Positions 45,855 through 54,842 of a DNA stretch of 64,000 nt are shown in pieces; within the stretch, counting starts at the first letter, position 1; each line of letters starts with the position of its first letter. The notes below the pieces were generated by a model. That model saw only the letters and a list, made by a program, of their open reading frames with translations, did no database searches and was not told where the DNA came from. A program made the translations under genes and the position numbers. The stretch is taken from NCBI GenBank assembly GCA_902800215.1, contig CADCDS010000002.1, positions 62,001 through 126,000 of the forward strand. The letters are read 5' to 3'. Source of the stretch: an uncultured Bacteroidales bacterium. GTDB taxonomy: Bacteria; Bacteroidota; Bacteroidia; Bacteroidales; Paludibacteraceae.

Positions 45855-46857
45855 AGATATCTATGAGTTTTTTGCCGATAGTCTCTTTCGTAAATCGGTC
45901 TGTATTCTGTGTTCTGTGCTCTGTGTTCCACAAAATGCATTCTATAAACTCCGCAAACCTTCCGGCTTTGTGTTGTGCAATCTCCTGCGGCACGATCAGT
46001 GCACCTACTTCTTGTGCAATACCGACCGGCGTGCTTAAGATGGGTAGGTTCGCTGCAGCCGCTTCGGCTAGTACCACGCCGTAGGTCTCGTATCGGCTGC
46101 TAAGTACCAGAGCGTCAGCGTGATGCATCTCGTCGGCTACTTGGCGCGGCGTGAGTTCTCCTGTCCAACGAAGCAATCCTTCAGGGATCTCCAGATCTTC
46201 TGCATACGTGCGTACCTCCGGATAATCGATACCGGTTCCGACCAGCACAAGTTTCCAATCCTGTCGTTTTTCAGCAAGCATTTTTGCGGCACGGAGCAGT
46301 CCTTTGACATTTTTTGCTTTTTCATCGAAGCAGGAAACATGCAGAAGTGTCTTAACGCTTGACGCTTGACGTTTGACGCTCGATTCCTGGAAAAACGCAT
46401 CCACCACGTTGTGGATCATTCCCCATTTTTTGGCGGTTATGCCGCAAGCGATCATAGCTTGTTGCAGCGGAAGGCTGACGGTCAGGATTATTTCCGCTTC
46501 TTGGGCAATACGTTTGTATAAATCGCGTTTGATCTTCGCCATTCGCCGGAATGCTCCGTTCTCAGACAGATAACCGCTCCAATGCTCGACGATGAGATAG
46601 GGTATTCCGTATTTTTTCTGAAGCCACAAGGCCAGCAGTCCTTGTTTCTGAATAACATTCAGTTGTACGACATCGGGTATCCAGCCTTTGCGTTGCAAGT
46701 TTTTCCATTGCCGCCACGTATCCCTCCATCCTTGCGAATGGATAACTTCCACTTCGCATCCTTGTGCACGAACGGCCTCGACGTGCTTTTGCACGAAGAG
46801 ACCGCTCATCGCGTCTTTCTCAGACGGATACCATGGGGTTAAGAAAAGCACCTTCAT
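45826..46857 (-). CDS. glycosyltransferase family 4 (GT-B fold)
   Basis: This is a 343-residue GT-B enzyme. FLTPWYPSEKDAMSGLFVQKH starts the acceptor domain; the donor domain has LVLVGTG, TGELTPRQVADEM, ALVLSSRYETYGVVLAEAAA (the E(x7)E-type nucleotide-sugar motif) and PVGIAQEV. Two heptad tracts insert loops, at about residues 158-169 (before the inter-domain strand LLHVS) and about 307-319 near the C-terminus. Likely cytosolic, building a surface polysaccharide with the GT2 encoded downstream (29-nt overlap). It overlaps the upstream acyltransferase gene by 4 nt. Confidence 0.93.
   Translation of the reverse strand: MKVLFLTPWYPSEKDAMSGLFVQKHVEAVRAQGCEVEVIHSQGWRDTWRQWKNLQRKGWIPDVVQLNVIQKQGLLALWLQKKYGIPYLIVEHWSGYLSENGAFRRMAKIKRDLYKRIAQEAEIILTVSLPLQQAMIACGITAKKWGMIHNVVDAFFQESSVKRQASSVKTLLHVSCFDEKAKNVKGLLRAAKMLAEKRQDWKLVLVGTGIDYPEVRTYAEDLEIPEGLLRWTGELTPRQVADEMHHADALVLSSRYETYGVVLAEAAAANLPILSTPVGIAQEVGALIVPQEIAQHKAGRFAEFIECILWNTEHRTQNTDRFTKETIGKKLIDIYDSCLHRDI
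45899..45933. repeat. heptad repeat TCTGTGT inside the GT4 gene
   Basis: Units TCTGTAT, TCTGTGT, TCTGTGC, TCTGTGT, TCCACAA; on the coding strand they give the loop NTEHRTQNTD. Confidence 0.9.
46351..46385. repeat. heptad repeat CTTGACG inside the GT4 gene
   Basis: Units CTTAACG, CTTGACG, CTTGACG, TTTGACG, CTCGATT; the coding strand reads ESSVKRQASSVK. Confidence 0.9.
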
Positions 46858-47813
46858 TTAAATCGCCATTCTCTGAGTCTCTGATACCAGATAGCCAAAC
46901 GGAACATGGGTCGGTAGTATTTCTCTACTGCATAGTACGAAACGGCTTTCGATCCAAACTGCTGGTAATGTTGTGCTATACCACGGTCCATGGATCCTTC
47001 GAAATCGAAATGTACCTGTTTCTCCTTAGCCAGTTTCATGGCTTCCAATACCAGCAACGCAGATGCGCCGGAATCCTTATACCGGATGTCGTAAACCGGT
47101 ACGAGGTAATAGAGGAAGCGTTTATCCCATACCACGAATGCGGCAGCGTATGGTTTGCCATCCTCGTTGCATATGGAGATGATCTCGCATTGTTTGAGTC
47201 TTCGGGCTTTGCGTTCCAATACATGGAGAAACTCCCGGGAATAACTGCTTTTGCGATGACGTGCGGCTAAGCAGTCAGCTTGAAAACGGCAGAACTCCTC
47301 TATCTCCATCGTTCGAGTGGCATGTAAGTCTTTGGCTTTCTGCAACTGACGCCGTTTGTTCTTACTGAAGGATGCGATGAGTGCCTCCATGTCGCTCAGA
47401 TCATCCACACGGTAGGTAATCCTTTCTTTGGTTTTGAACCCTAAACCACGCATCGCATCTACGCACAGACTGCCGGGACTAAACTGCTGGTAGTAATAGG
47501 CCAAACCCATCTTATCCATCTGCTCCTTGAGTTGCCGGCATACCTCAGCCGTTTTCCAGCGGTCACCGGTCACTTCCGGCGCTACCCAGATACCGCCGGC
47601 TTGCGACAAAGGAGGCATCAGGATGTACTTCATCCACGCCCGTTTGCGGATCAGATAAGGCATCACCCCGACGATCTTTCCCTTCTCATCCTCCGCAAAA
47701 AGGACGTCCCAGGTCTTACCCGCACATACGGCATCCATCCACCAGGGCATCATCGAAACAGGCACGTATTCCTGTTTGGCTACCCACTCCGTATAGCGTT
47801 CTTTGTTGGTCAT
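46854..47813 (-). CDS. GNAT/FemAB-like acyltransferase
   Basis: This 319-residue protein is of the double-GNAT FemAB-like type (Acetyltransf_6 group). The central block ASFSKNKRRQLQKAKDL and the C-terminal YLVPVYDIRYKDSGASALLVLEAMKLA with FDFEGSMDRGIAQHYQQFG are characteristic. Members transfer aminoacyl or acyl groups to peptidoglycan or surface polysaccharide. With two glycosyltransferases downstream, a glycan-modifying role is favoured. It overlaps ssb by 1 nt and GT4 by 4 nt. Confidence 0.85.
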   Translation of the reverse strand: MTNKERYTEWVAKQEYVPVSMMPWWMDAVCAGKTWDVLFAEDEKGKIVGVMPYLIRKRAWMKYILMPPLSQAGGIWVAPEVTGDRWKTAEVCRQLKEQMDKMGLAYYYQQFSPGSLCVDAMRGLGFKTKERITYRVDDLSDMEALIASFSKNKRRQLQKAKDLHATRTMEIEEFCRFQADCLAARHRKSSYSREFLHVLERKARRLKQCEIISICNEDGKPYAAAFVVWDKRFLYYLVPVYDIRYKDSGASALLVLEAMKLAKEKQVHFDFEGSMDRGIAQHYQQFGSKAVSYYAVEKYYRPMFRLAIWYQRLREWRFK

Positions 47814-48274
47814 TAGAATATATCGTTAAAGAATCCTCTTTTGGTTTCTTGCTCTTGCATCTCCGGCTCTTGTACCGCCTCGTCATTCATCTCCTCTGAA
47901 GGCGGATTGTTGACAGCTGACTGCTGATTTCTGTAGATATCGGGACGATACAAGATCTGGATATTCTCCGCAATAATCTCTGTCTTACGGCGAATCTGAC
48001 CGTCTTTTTCCCACGAGCGTGTTTTCAGTTTTCCCTCTACATACACCTTCATGCTCTTACGCAGGTTTTGCTGTGCCCATTCCGCCAAGTTACGCCACAA
48101 GACGATGCTGTGCCATTCTGTCACATCGGGAACCTGCGTTCCGTTCTGCATTACATACCCGCGTTCGGTCGTTGCCAAATTGAAATTAGCAATTGCTACA
48201 CCTCTGTCCAGGTAACGTACTTCCGGATCTGCGCCTACGTTACCAATCAAAATCACTTTGTTTACGCTTGACAT
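47813..48274 (-). CDS. ssb: single-stranded DNA-binding protein
   Basis: This 153-residue protein has an N-terminal OB fold (residues 1-110: NKVILIGNVGADPEVRYL, TEWHSIVLWRNLAEWAQ, LKTRSWEKDGQ) and a flexible tail. The tail contains a heptad-repeat-encoded stretch (NQQSAVNN, about 114-123) and ends GFFNDIF instead of the common DDDIPF tip that recruits repair proteins. It still ends in Phe with an acidic residue nearby. It lies between trxB and the acyltransferase gene. Confidence 0.95.
   Translation of the reverse strand: MSSVNKVILIGNVGADPEVRYLDRGVAIANFNLATTERGYVMQNGTQVPDVTEWHSIVLWRNLAEWAQQNLRKSMKVYVEGKLKTRSWEKDGQIRRKTEIIAENIQILYRPDIYRNQQSAVNNPPSEEMNDEAVQEPEMQEQETKRGFFNDIF
47905..47932. repeat. 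heptad repeat GACTGCT inside ssb
   Basis: Units GATTGTT, GACAGCT, GACTGCT, GATTTCT. It encodes part of the disordered tail of SSB. Confidence 0.85.
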
Positions 48275-48293
48275 ACTAATTAGATTTAATTGA

Positions 48294-48322
48294 TCTATAA
48301 TTTATCATCTATCATCTATAGA
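48294..48322. repeat. short heptad repeat CTATCAT between trxB and ssb
   Basis: Units TTATCAT, CTATCAT, CTATAGA; it includes the trxB stop codon. Confidence 0.7.
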
Positions 48323-49248
48323 CTCTTAATGTATTTATCTGCTTCAATAGCTGCTTTGGCACCCGAACCGGCTGCCACTACCGCTTGTCGGTAATGCGGG
48401 TCAGCGCAGTCTCCGGCTGCAAAAACACCCGGTACATTGGTTCTCGGACTGTCTCCATCCACGATGATATATCCCTCTGCATCGCAGTTCAGGTATTCCT
48501 TGAACAACCCGGTGTTAGGATGATGGCCGATGGCTAAGAAGAAACCATCGATGTCGATATGCCGCATGGCTTCATCGGGTTCTCCTTTGCGGTACACCAA
48601 ATCAGCACCTTGCACTTTGTTTTCGCCCGTCAGTTGCACCGTGTTATGTTCAAACAGCACTTCGATCTTGGGGTTGTTAAGTACCCGTTGCTGCATGATT
48701 TCTGAGGCTCTGAGATAAGGTTTGCGAACAATCATATATACTTTTTCGCACAAACCTGCCAGATAATTCGCTTCCTCGCAAGCGGTATCACCACCGCCCA
48801 CTACGGCAACCGTTTTCTTGCGATAGAAGAACCCGTCGCAGGTAGCACAAGCACTCACACCGCGACCGCGGTAAGTGCGTTCGGATTCGATGCCAAGGTA
48901 TTTGGCACTCGCCCCCGTTGCGATGATGACAGCATCCGCTTCGTATTCGATCTCATCTTCTACAATCACTTTCTTCGGACTGACCGAGAAATCCACTTTT
49001 GTCACAATGCCAGAAACGAACTGCGTACCGAAACGTTCTGCCTGACGGCGCATGTCATCCATCATCGTGAAGGGCTCTACACCGTCCGGATAACCGGGAA
49101 AGTTCTCCACCTCGGTAGTCGTGGTCAACTGCCCACCTAACTGCGGTCCTTCGATCAGTACGGGGGATAAGTTGGCACGGGAAGCATAAATCGCTGCTGT
49201 GTAACCGGCAGGTCCGCTACCTATAATCAAACATTTTACTTTATTCAT
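48316..49248 (-). CDS. trxB: thioredoxin-disulfide reductase
   Basis: This 310-residue flavoprotein transfers electrons from NADPH to thioredoxin. FAD-binding GSGPAGYTAAIYA (residues 9-21), the redox pair CATCDG (about 133-138), the NADPH motif VGGGDTACEEA and the C-terminal GVFAAGDCADPHYRQAV are all present. It overlaps lolA by 4 nt and is part of the ftsK operon. Confidence 0.96.
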   Translation of the reverse strand: MNKVKCLIIGSGPAGYTAAIYASRANLSPVLIEGPQLGGQLTTTTEVENFPGYPDGVEPFTMMDDMRRQAERFGTQFVSGIVTKVDFSVSPKKVIVEDEIEYEADAVIIATGASAKYLGIESERTYRGRGVSACATCDGFFYRKKTVAVVGGGDTACEEANYLAGLCEKVYMIVRKPYLRASEIMQQRVLNNPKIEVLFEHNTVQLTGENKVQGADLVYRKGEPDEAMRHIDIDGFFLAIGHHPNTGLFKEYLNCDAEGYIIVDGDSPRTNVPGVFAAGDCADPHYRQAVVAAGSGAKAAIEADKYIKSL

Positions 49249-49808
49249 AGTCTCAAATCATTTACAAAAGTAGTTTCTTCCGGTTCAATGGTGAACTCCG
49301 GAACGGTTTGTGTGAACGCAGGATTGATCATTCGCAAAAGCGTTGTTTTCATTCCCTCTTTAACCTCTAACTGCAAAGGCATCAAGTCGCTGTTTCTGAT
49401 TTTTAATATAAAGCGGTTCACTCCTTGCGATTGATCGGCCGGTACCAATGTGACAATGGTCTGCGTGCCGTCTTTGGACGGTTGTTCGCTCACTTCGCAT
49501 ACATCTGCCACTGCCTTGGCATATAACAGGGGATTGGATTCAATCAACTCCTCTTCGGTCGGTTCTGTGAGCGTCAACTCCTCCGTTTCCGGCGAATAGA
49601 CATACATCGTCTTGCCGTCAAATGCGGCTTTGTTGTCACCCATCAGGAACGTGAAGCATTGACCGTGCATGGTGATACTGCCGGCATAGTTCTCCGTCAC
49701 CTGCTGGCCATCCTGGAGACTGACCGAGAAATCGGACTGCAAGGTTTTTTGTTCCAAATTCGCAAAGAACGAACTTAATATGGACAAGAGGATCATCAAT
49801 AGTTTCAT
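49245..49808 (-). CDS. LolA-like outer membrane lipoprotein carrier
   Basis: This 187-residue protein has a signal peptide (MKLLMILLSILSSFFA) and an incomplete beta-barrel of the LolA/LolB fold (LQSDFSVSLQDG, GQCFTFLMGDNKAAFDGKTMYVYSPETEELTL). It should carry lipoproteins across the periplasm. It follows ftsK with a 4-nt overlap, an arrangement also seen in other bacteria where lolA neighbours ftsK. Confidence 0.9.
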   Translation of the reverse strand: MKLLMILLSILSSFFANLEQKTLQSDFSVSLQDGQQVTENYAGSITMHGQCFTFLMGDNKAAFDGKTMYVYSPETEELTLTEPTEEELIESNPLLYAKAVADVCEVSEQPSKDGTQTIVTLVPADQSQGVNRFILKIRNSDLMPLQLEVKEGMKTTLLRMINPAFTQTVPEFTIEPEETTFVNDLRL

Positions 49809-52417
49809 ACACCCAAACTTGCTAATAACTGGTCTAACTGATTCATATCCTGGATGAGAACATCACGGCCTTTAGGACCTTTGTTCGGTCCTACGATGCC
49901 GGCTGCTTCCAACTGGTCGCTTAACTTCCCGGCACGGTTATAACCGATCTCAAACGCTCGTTGCAGACGACTCGTTGAACCTTCCTGTTTAGCCACCACG
50001 TAACGGGCTACATCAGCAAACATCGGATCCAATCGTTTCATATCCACGCTACCCGGTGCAGCTGCTTCTTCACTGCCTTCACCCACATATTCCGGTAACT
50101 GGTACGGTTCACGGAACTTCTGCTGTTTAGCAATGTGTGCGACGATGGCATCCACTTCCGGTGTATCCACAAACGCACATTGCACACGGGTGATGGATGC
50201 GTTTCCGGCATATAAGGAGTCACCGCGACCGATGAGTTGTTCTGCTCCCTTCGCATCCAGCACGGTGCGGCTGTCGATGACAGATTGCGTACGCAAGGCG
50301 ATACGTGTCGGGATGTTGGCTTTGATAACACCGGTGACAATATTCACAGACGGACGTTGGGTGGCCAAAATCATATGCATACCCACAGCACGCGCTTTCT
50401 GGGTGATACGGGCGATCGGTGTCTCCACTTGTTTGCCTGCCTGCATGATGAAATCGCCGTACTCATCGATGATGATGACGATGTAAGGCAAGAACTGGTG
50501 ATGCAAGCTGTCCGCTACGAGCTTGTTTGGATTCAGACGTCGTCTTACGAACTTATCGTTATAGTCCTCCAAATTCCGCACACCGGCATCCATCAGCAGT
50601 TTATACCGGTTCTCCATCTCAATGACAAGCGAGTTAAGCGTGTTGATCACGCGGTCGCAGTCGGTAATGACGATCTGTTCCGGATCGGTGTCCGGCATGG
50701 CAGCCAAGTAGTGTTTCAACAGCGGTTTATACGGTGCAAACTCCACCATCTTCGGATCCACCATGACGAGTTTTAACTCCGCCGGGTGTTTCTTGTATAG
50801 CAACGAGGTGATGATGGCGTTGATGGCAACGGATTTACCGGTACCCGTGGCACCCGCTACCAATAAGTGCGGTGTCTTGGCGAGGTCGAACATAAACACC
50901 TCGTTGGTGATCGTTCTACCGTAAGCGATCGGCAGCTTCATCTTCTGCTCGTCTTGGAAACGCTTGGAAGCGATCACCGAATGCATGCTCACCACTTGCG
51001 GTTTCTCGTTCGGCACTTCGATACCGATGGTTCCTTTGCCCGGCATAGGCGCGATGATACGGATACCCGTTGCGGAAAGCGACATCATGATGTCGTTTTC
51101 CAGACGCTGGATCTGGGAAACCCGGATACCGGCCTTGGGCACGATTTCATATAAGGTAACGGTAGGACCGACGGTGGCTTTAATCGACTCAATCTCAATA
51201 CCGTAGTTACGCAGCGTGGTCACGATGCGTGCACCGTTCGCCCGTTGTTCATTCTCATCGATCACCGGTGCCGCTTCATTATCATACACCTTCAGCAGGT
51301 TCAGACTCGGGAACTTGAAGAACTCCAGATCTTTCTTGGGATCATACGGACCTAATTTCTCCAATAGCTTATCCGGATCTTTATCGTACAAGTCATCTTC
51401 CTTCACTTGCTCGATCTCTAACTTATCTTCACTGTTCTCTTTCTTGAGCAATTCCGTCAGACTACCGTCTGTAGGACCGCCATCTTCCGGTAACACTTCT
51501 TCCTCTTCCTCGGTCTCCGGCTCCGGTTCTTCTACATGCACTTCCTCTTCCGGTGTCGTCTCGATGGTAAGTGTCACTTCACCGTCTTCCGGCGCTGTCT
51601 CTTCCTCTGTTTCTTCCTTTGTTTCTTCTGTGGACTCCTCTTCTATCGGAACTTCAATAGTGATCTCTTCTCCGGAAGGAACCTCGTCTATGACGGTTTC
51701 TGTCGAAGCCGGTTCTTCTCCGATGGCTTCCTCTTTTGGTTTCTTCTTCATCTTTGCCATCAGCCATGCTCCCCATTTCTTGCAACGGTCAATGAAATGC
51801 GGATCGGTGATAATCAGGAAGATCACCAGCAAAGCGCCTAAGATCAAACAGGTGCCGATAAAATGCACATAACTCTGCATCCACACCGCTAACGCATGCC
51901 CGAACCGGCCGCCCCAATAGAACGAACCCGGTTCGCCTAAGAGGTCATGAATAAATCCGAGCACGGTCGATCCCCATAAGATCCAGAAACTGCCGCAATA
52001 GAATAGCCGGTATCCACGAATACTCTTGAGGATATGCATGATTCGCAGCGCGTATATGCCGATGATGGTGATCAGAAGCAGTGATAAAAATCCAAAGGAA
52101 CCGTTGATAAAGAATCCGGACAGACGGGCACCGGGCAGACCCAATAGATTATGAATCTCTCCCCGGTGCGCCCATTGCTCACCGCGCGTCAGACCTAACA
52201 CTGATTGGTCGGCTGCTCCCGTGAATAGATAACTAAGGCATGACAGCAGCGCTATCACGGCGAACAGCGCCAATAGCACGCCGGTGATCATACGGGCTTC
52301 ACGAGAACATAAGATGCGCTTTACGGATTCCCATATGGGAAATTTCTGTGCACTTGCACTGCGGTTTTCCGCCAAACCGCCAGACGTATTTTTTGATTTT
52401 GTTGATATTCTGGGCAT
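49805..52417 (-). CDS. ftsK: DNA translocase FtsK/SpoIIIE
   Basis: FtsK pumps chromosome DNA through the closing septum and aids dimer resolution. The 870-residue protein has four or five N-terminal transmembrane helices (about 40-215), a strongly acidic Glu/Thr linker (about 235-345), and the motor with VAGATGTGKSVAIN (Walker A, about 510), VIIIDEYGDFIM (Walker B) and HMILATQRPSVNIVTG. The C-terminal ~65 residues are the winged-helix gamma domain (STSRLQRAFEIGYNRAGKL). It is first in an operon through lolA, trxB, ssb, acyltransferase and glycosyltransferases. Confidence 0.97.
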   Translation of the reverse strand: MPRISTKSKNTSGGLAENRSASAQKFPIWESVKRILCSREARMITGVLLALFAVIALLSCLSYLFTGAADQSVLGLTRGEQWAHRGEIHNLLGLPGARLSGFFINGSFGFLSLLLITIIGIYALRIMHILKSIRGYRLFYCGSFWILWGSTVLGFIHDLLGEPGSFYWGGRFGHALAVWMQSYVHFIGTCLILGALLVIFLIITDPHFIDRCKKWGAWLMAKMKKKPKEEAIGEEPASTETVIDEVPSGEEITIEVPIEEESTEETKEETEEETAPEDGEVTLTIETTPEEEVHVEEPEPETEEEEEVLPEDGGPTDGSLTELLKKENSEDKLEIEQVKEDDLYDKDPDKLLEKLGPYDPKKDLEFFKFPSLNLLKVYDNEAAPVIDENEQRANGARIVTTLRNYGIEIESIKATVGPTVTLYEIVPKAGIRVSQIQRLENDIMMSLSATGIRIIAPMPGKGTIGIEVPNEKPQVVSMHSVIASKRFQDEQKMKLPIAYGRTITNEVFMFDLAKTPHLLVAGATGTGKSVAINAIITSLLYKKHPAELKLVMVDPKMVEFAPYKPLLKHYLAAMPDTDPEQIVITDCDRVINTLNSLVIEMENRYKLLMDAGVRNLEDYNDKFVRRRLNPNKLVADSLHHQFLPYIVIIIDEYGDFIMQAGKQVETPIARITQKARAVGMHMILATQRPSVNIVTGVIKANIPTRIALRTQSVIDSRTVLDAKGAEQLIGRGDSLYAGNASITRVQCAFVDTPEVDAIVAHIAKQQKFREPYQLPEYVGEGSEEAAAPGSVDMKRLDPMFADVARYVVAKQEGSTSRLQRAFEIGYNRAGKLSDQLEAAGIVGPNKGPKGRDVLIQDMNQLDQLLASLGV

Positions 52418-52435
52418 ATTAACTCAATTTGAGCG

Positions 52436-52466
52436 CAAAGTTACAAAAAAAAGTTGATATATCCAA
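52436..52466 (-). promoter_or_regulatory. promoter of the ftsK operon
   Basis: Minus strand: TTG (52466-52464), 20-nt spacer, TAACTTTG (52443-52436). The -7 box is about 18 nt before the start codon. Confidence 0.85.
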
Positions 52467-52524
52467 AAAAAATGATAAATCTTCGCTAAAAATTCCATTA
52501 TTTTAAAATAATGTACGTGCGCGC

Positions 52525-52555
52525 TTGCGTATATGAAAAAAAAATTGTATCTTTG
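52525..52555 (+). promoter_or_regulatory. promoter of the rseC-rnf operon
   Basis: TTG (52525-52527), 20-nt spacer, TATCTTTG (52548-52555). It fixes the rseC start downstream of about 52562. Confidence 0.85.
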
Positions 52556-52580
52556 CACGCTTTTTATGGTTTTATCGTCA

Positions 52581-52994
52581 ATGGAAGAAGTGATCAGACA
52601 TGAAGGAGTGGTGATGAGCGTCAGCGGACAGATGGCGCATATATCCATTGTGCAGACCAGTGCCTGTCAGGCTTGCAAGGCGCATAATATGTGCATGTCG
52701 GCGGAGAGCAAGGTGAAAGAGATGGATGCCCTGATGCTGGAGCCGATGCAGGTGGGAGACCGTGTGGAGGTGCAGGTGAAAGAGCATCTGGCATGGAGAG
52801 CGGTCTTCTTGGCGTATATTCTTCCGTTCTTGGTGATGATGGCGGTGATGCTGCTTTTGCTGGCGGTGACTACGCTCAGCGATGCGGTGGTAGGTACGGC
52901 TTCGTTGAGCTCTATCGCTCTTTATTATCTGCTGCTTACGGTGTTTAGCAAAAGGCTGAGTCGTCAGTTTTCCTTTACCGCACGAAAGATTTAA
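52581..52994 (+). CDS. RseC/MucC-like membrane protein preceding rnf
   Basis: This 137-residue protein has an N-terminal soluble part with four cysteines (ACQACKAHNMC type, about residues 28-38) and two transmembrane helices (about 77-97 and 105-122). It matches the SoxR-reducing/RseC family, commonly encoded just before rnf genes, where it is thought to help reduce or assemble iron-sulfur proteins. I begin at the ATG at 52581 (MEEVIRHEG); longer frames reach upstream of the promoter. It precedes rnfB by 48 nt. Confidence 0.85.
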   Translation: MEEVIRHEGVVMSVSGQMAHISIVQTSACQACKAHNMCMSAESKVKEMDALMLEPMQVGDRVEVQVKEHLAWRAVFLAYILPFLVMMAVMLLLLAVTTLSDAVVGTASLSSIALYYLLLTVFSKRLSRQFSFTARKI

Positions 52995-53042
52995 CGATTA
53001 TTAAGATTTAATAAACATAACAAACAACAAAAATTAATTATC

Positions 53043-53459
53043 ATGAATCTGATTCTGATTTCAATGGGAGTGTTGGGTGTGATCAGTTTGGCAGCTGCCG
53101 TGCTGCTGTACTTTGTCAGCCAGTACTTCAAAGTTGAGGAAGATCCCCGTATTGACCTGGTGACGGCCGTGTTGCCCGGTGCAAACTGCGGCGGATGTGG
53201 ATTTGCCGGATGCCGTAACTTTGCGGAAGCATGTGTGAAGGCAGGCGGCATTGATGGTTTGGCCTGCCCTGTAGGCGGAGAACCGACCATGGAACAGGTG
53301 AAACTGATTCTCGTTCCTGCAGAGGAAGCTGCGGATGCACCGGCGGCTGAAGACGGAGAGAAGAAAGGTTTTGACCCGGTTATTGCAGAGAAAATCAAAG
53401 CTTTGGCGACGCCAAAAGCTGCGTTCCCGTATCACATTAGTATGGCACAGAAATTATGA
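53043..53459 (+). CDS. rnfB: RnfB lacking its ferredoxin domains
   Basis: RnfB is the membrane-bound iron-sulfur subunit of the Rnf complex, which moves electrons between ferredoxin and NAD while pumping ions. Here only 138 residues remain: one transmembrane helix (about 5-25) and the single-cluster domain GANCGGCGFAGCRNFAEAC ... LACPVGG. A linker rich in Ala/Glu and the tail AFPYHISMAQKL follow, then stop. Usual Bacteroidota RnfB proteins are about 290 residues with further [4Fe-4S] ferredoxin-type clusters after this domain. No remnants are seen; rnfC begins 4 nt before the stop, so the short form looks genuine. Confidence 0.88.
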   Translation: MNLILISMGVLGVISLAAAVLLYFVSQYFKVEEDPRIDLVTAVLPGANCGGCGFAGCRNFAEACVKAGGIDGLACPVGGEPTMEQVKLILVPAEEAADAPAAEDGEKKGFDPVIAEKIKALATPKAAFPYHISMAQKL

Positions 53460-54811
53460 GAACATTTAGAATAGGCGGTGTTCATCCGCATGATAACAAA
53501 CAATTCTCCGCTCACCAGCGTATCGTGGAGTGCCCGCTGCCCAAGCAGGCGATTATTCCTTTGGTGCAACATATCGGTGCACCGGCGCAAGCGGTGGTGG
53601 AAGTAGGAGCAAAAGTGAAAGTAGGCGAACTGTTGGCAAAAGCCGGTGGATTCGTTAGCGCAAACATCTGTTCACCGGTAAGCGGTACTGTAACCAAGAT
53701 CGATCAGGCTACCGATGCATGGGGTGCTCCGATGCAGTGTATCTTTATCGATGTAGAGGGCGACGTATGGGCACCGGAGATAGACCGTACGCCGGATCTC
53801 GTTCGTTCCTGTACGCTTGAACCCAAAGCAATCATTGACAAGATCGCTGCTGCCGGTATCGTAGGTCTGGGCGGTGCTTGTTTCCCGACGCATGTGAAAC
53901 TGTTACCGCCGCCGGGAAAGAAAGCCGAAGTGCTGATCGTGAATGGCGTGGAGTGCGAACCGTATCTGACTTGTGACCACCAACTGATGTTGGAGCATGG
54001 CGAAGAGATCATCGTAGGTATTCAGATCCTGAAGCGCGCGCTGGGTGTCGATCGTGCTATCATCGGTATCGAGAACAATAAGAAAGATGCTATTGCCCAC
54101 ATGCGTGATTTGGCGAAAACGCAACTCGGTATCGAGATCCTGCCGTTGAAACTCAAATATCCGCAAGGAGGTGAGAAACAACTCATTGATGCTTGTATCG
54201 GCCGTCAGGTGCCGAGCGGTGCGCTGCCGATTGAGGTGGGTGCTGTAGTGGATAATGTGGCTACTATCTATGCCGTTTATGAGGCAGTGCAGAAAAATAA
54301 ACCGCTGATCAGCCGTGTGATGACCGTTACCGGTAAGCAAGTGGCTAAACCGGGTAACTACTCCGTTCGTTTCGGTACACCGATCGATGAAGTGATTGCG
54401 CTTGCCGGTGGTGTTCCTGCCAATACGGGTAAGGTGATCGGTGGCGGTCCGATGATGGGACGTGCGATGGATCATACCGAAGGTATGCCGGCAAACAAGC
54501 GTCTGAGTGGTCTGCTCTTCTTGCCGGAAGCGGAATCGGTTCGTCCGGAGGAAGAGAACTGTATCCGCTGTTCGAAGTGCGTGCAGGCTTGCCCGATGGG
54601 ATTGGAGCCTTATCTGCTTCAACGCTTGAACGAACTGGAGATGTATGAAGAAATGGAGAAGCATGCAGTGATGGATTGCATCGACTGCGGTTGCTGTGTC
54701 TTCGCTTGTCCTGCCCACCGTCGTCTTTTGGACGGTATCCGTCCGGGTAAGGCGAAAGTGGGTGCCATGCTTCGTGAGCGTGCCGCTGCTGCCGCTGCTG
54801 AGAAGAAATAA
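53456..54811 (+). CDS. rnfC: Rnf complex subunit C
   Basis: This 451-residue soluble subunit binds NADH and FMN. An N-terminal barrel-like part (GGVHPHDNK, ANICSPVSGTV) is followed by GLGGACFPTHVK and the ferredoxin motif CIRCSKCVQACP (about 369) and CIDCGCCVFACP (about 408), two [4Fe-4S] clusters. The protein ends with an Ala/Glu-rich helix. It overlaps rnfB by 4 nt and is separated from rnfD by a heptad repeat. Confidence 0.96.
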   Translation: MRTFRIGGVHPHDNKQFSAHQRIVECPLPKQAIIPLVQHIGAPAQAVVEVGAKVKVGELLAKAGGFVSANICSPVSGTVTKIDQATDAWGAPMQCIFIDVEGDVWAPEIDRTPDLVRSCTLEPKAIIDKIAAAGIVGLGGACFPTHVKLLPPPGKKAEVLIVNGVECEPYLTCDHQLMLEHGEEIIVGIQILKRALGVDRAIIGIENNKKDAIAHMRDLAKTQLGIEILPLKLKYPQGGEKQLIDACIGRQVPSGALPIEVGAVVDNVATIYAVYEAVQKNKPLISRVMTVTGKQVAKPGNYSVRFGTPIDEVIALAGGVPANTGKVIGGGPMMGRAMDHTEGMPANKRLSGLLFLPEAESVRPEEENCIRCSKCVQACPMGLEPYLLQRLNELEMYEEMEKHAVMDCIDCGCCVFACPAHRRLLDGIRPGKAKVGAMLRERAAAAAAEKK

Positions 54812-54842
54812 AATGTCAAATATCAAATGTCCAATATAAAAT
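54811..54842. repeat. heptad repeat AAATGTC between rnfC and rnfD
   Basis: Units AAATGTC, AAATATC, AAATGTC, CAATATA, then AAATG, which includes the first two bases of the rnfD start codon. Confidence 0.85.

Noticed and set aside
53400-53470. Frameshift explaining the short RnfB
   Set aside because: Other frames downstream encode no ferredoxin motif before rnfC, and rnfC has a normal N-terminus coupled by a 4-nt overlap.
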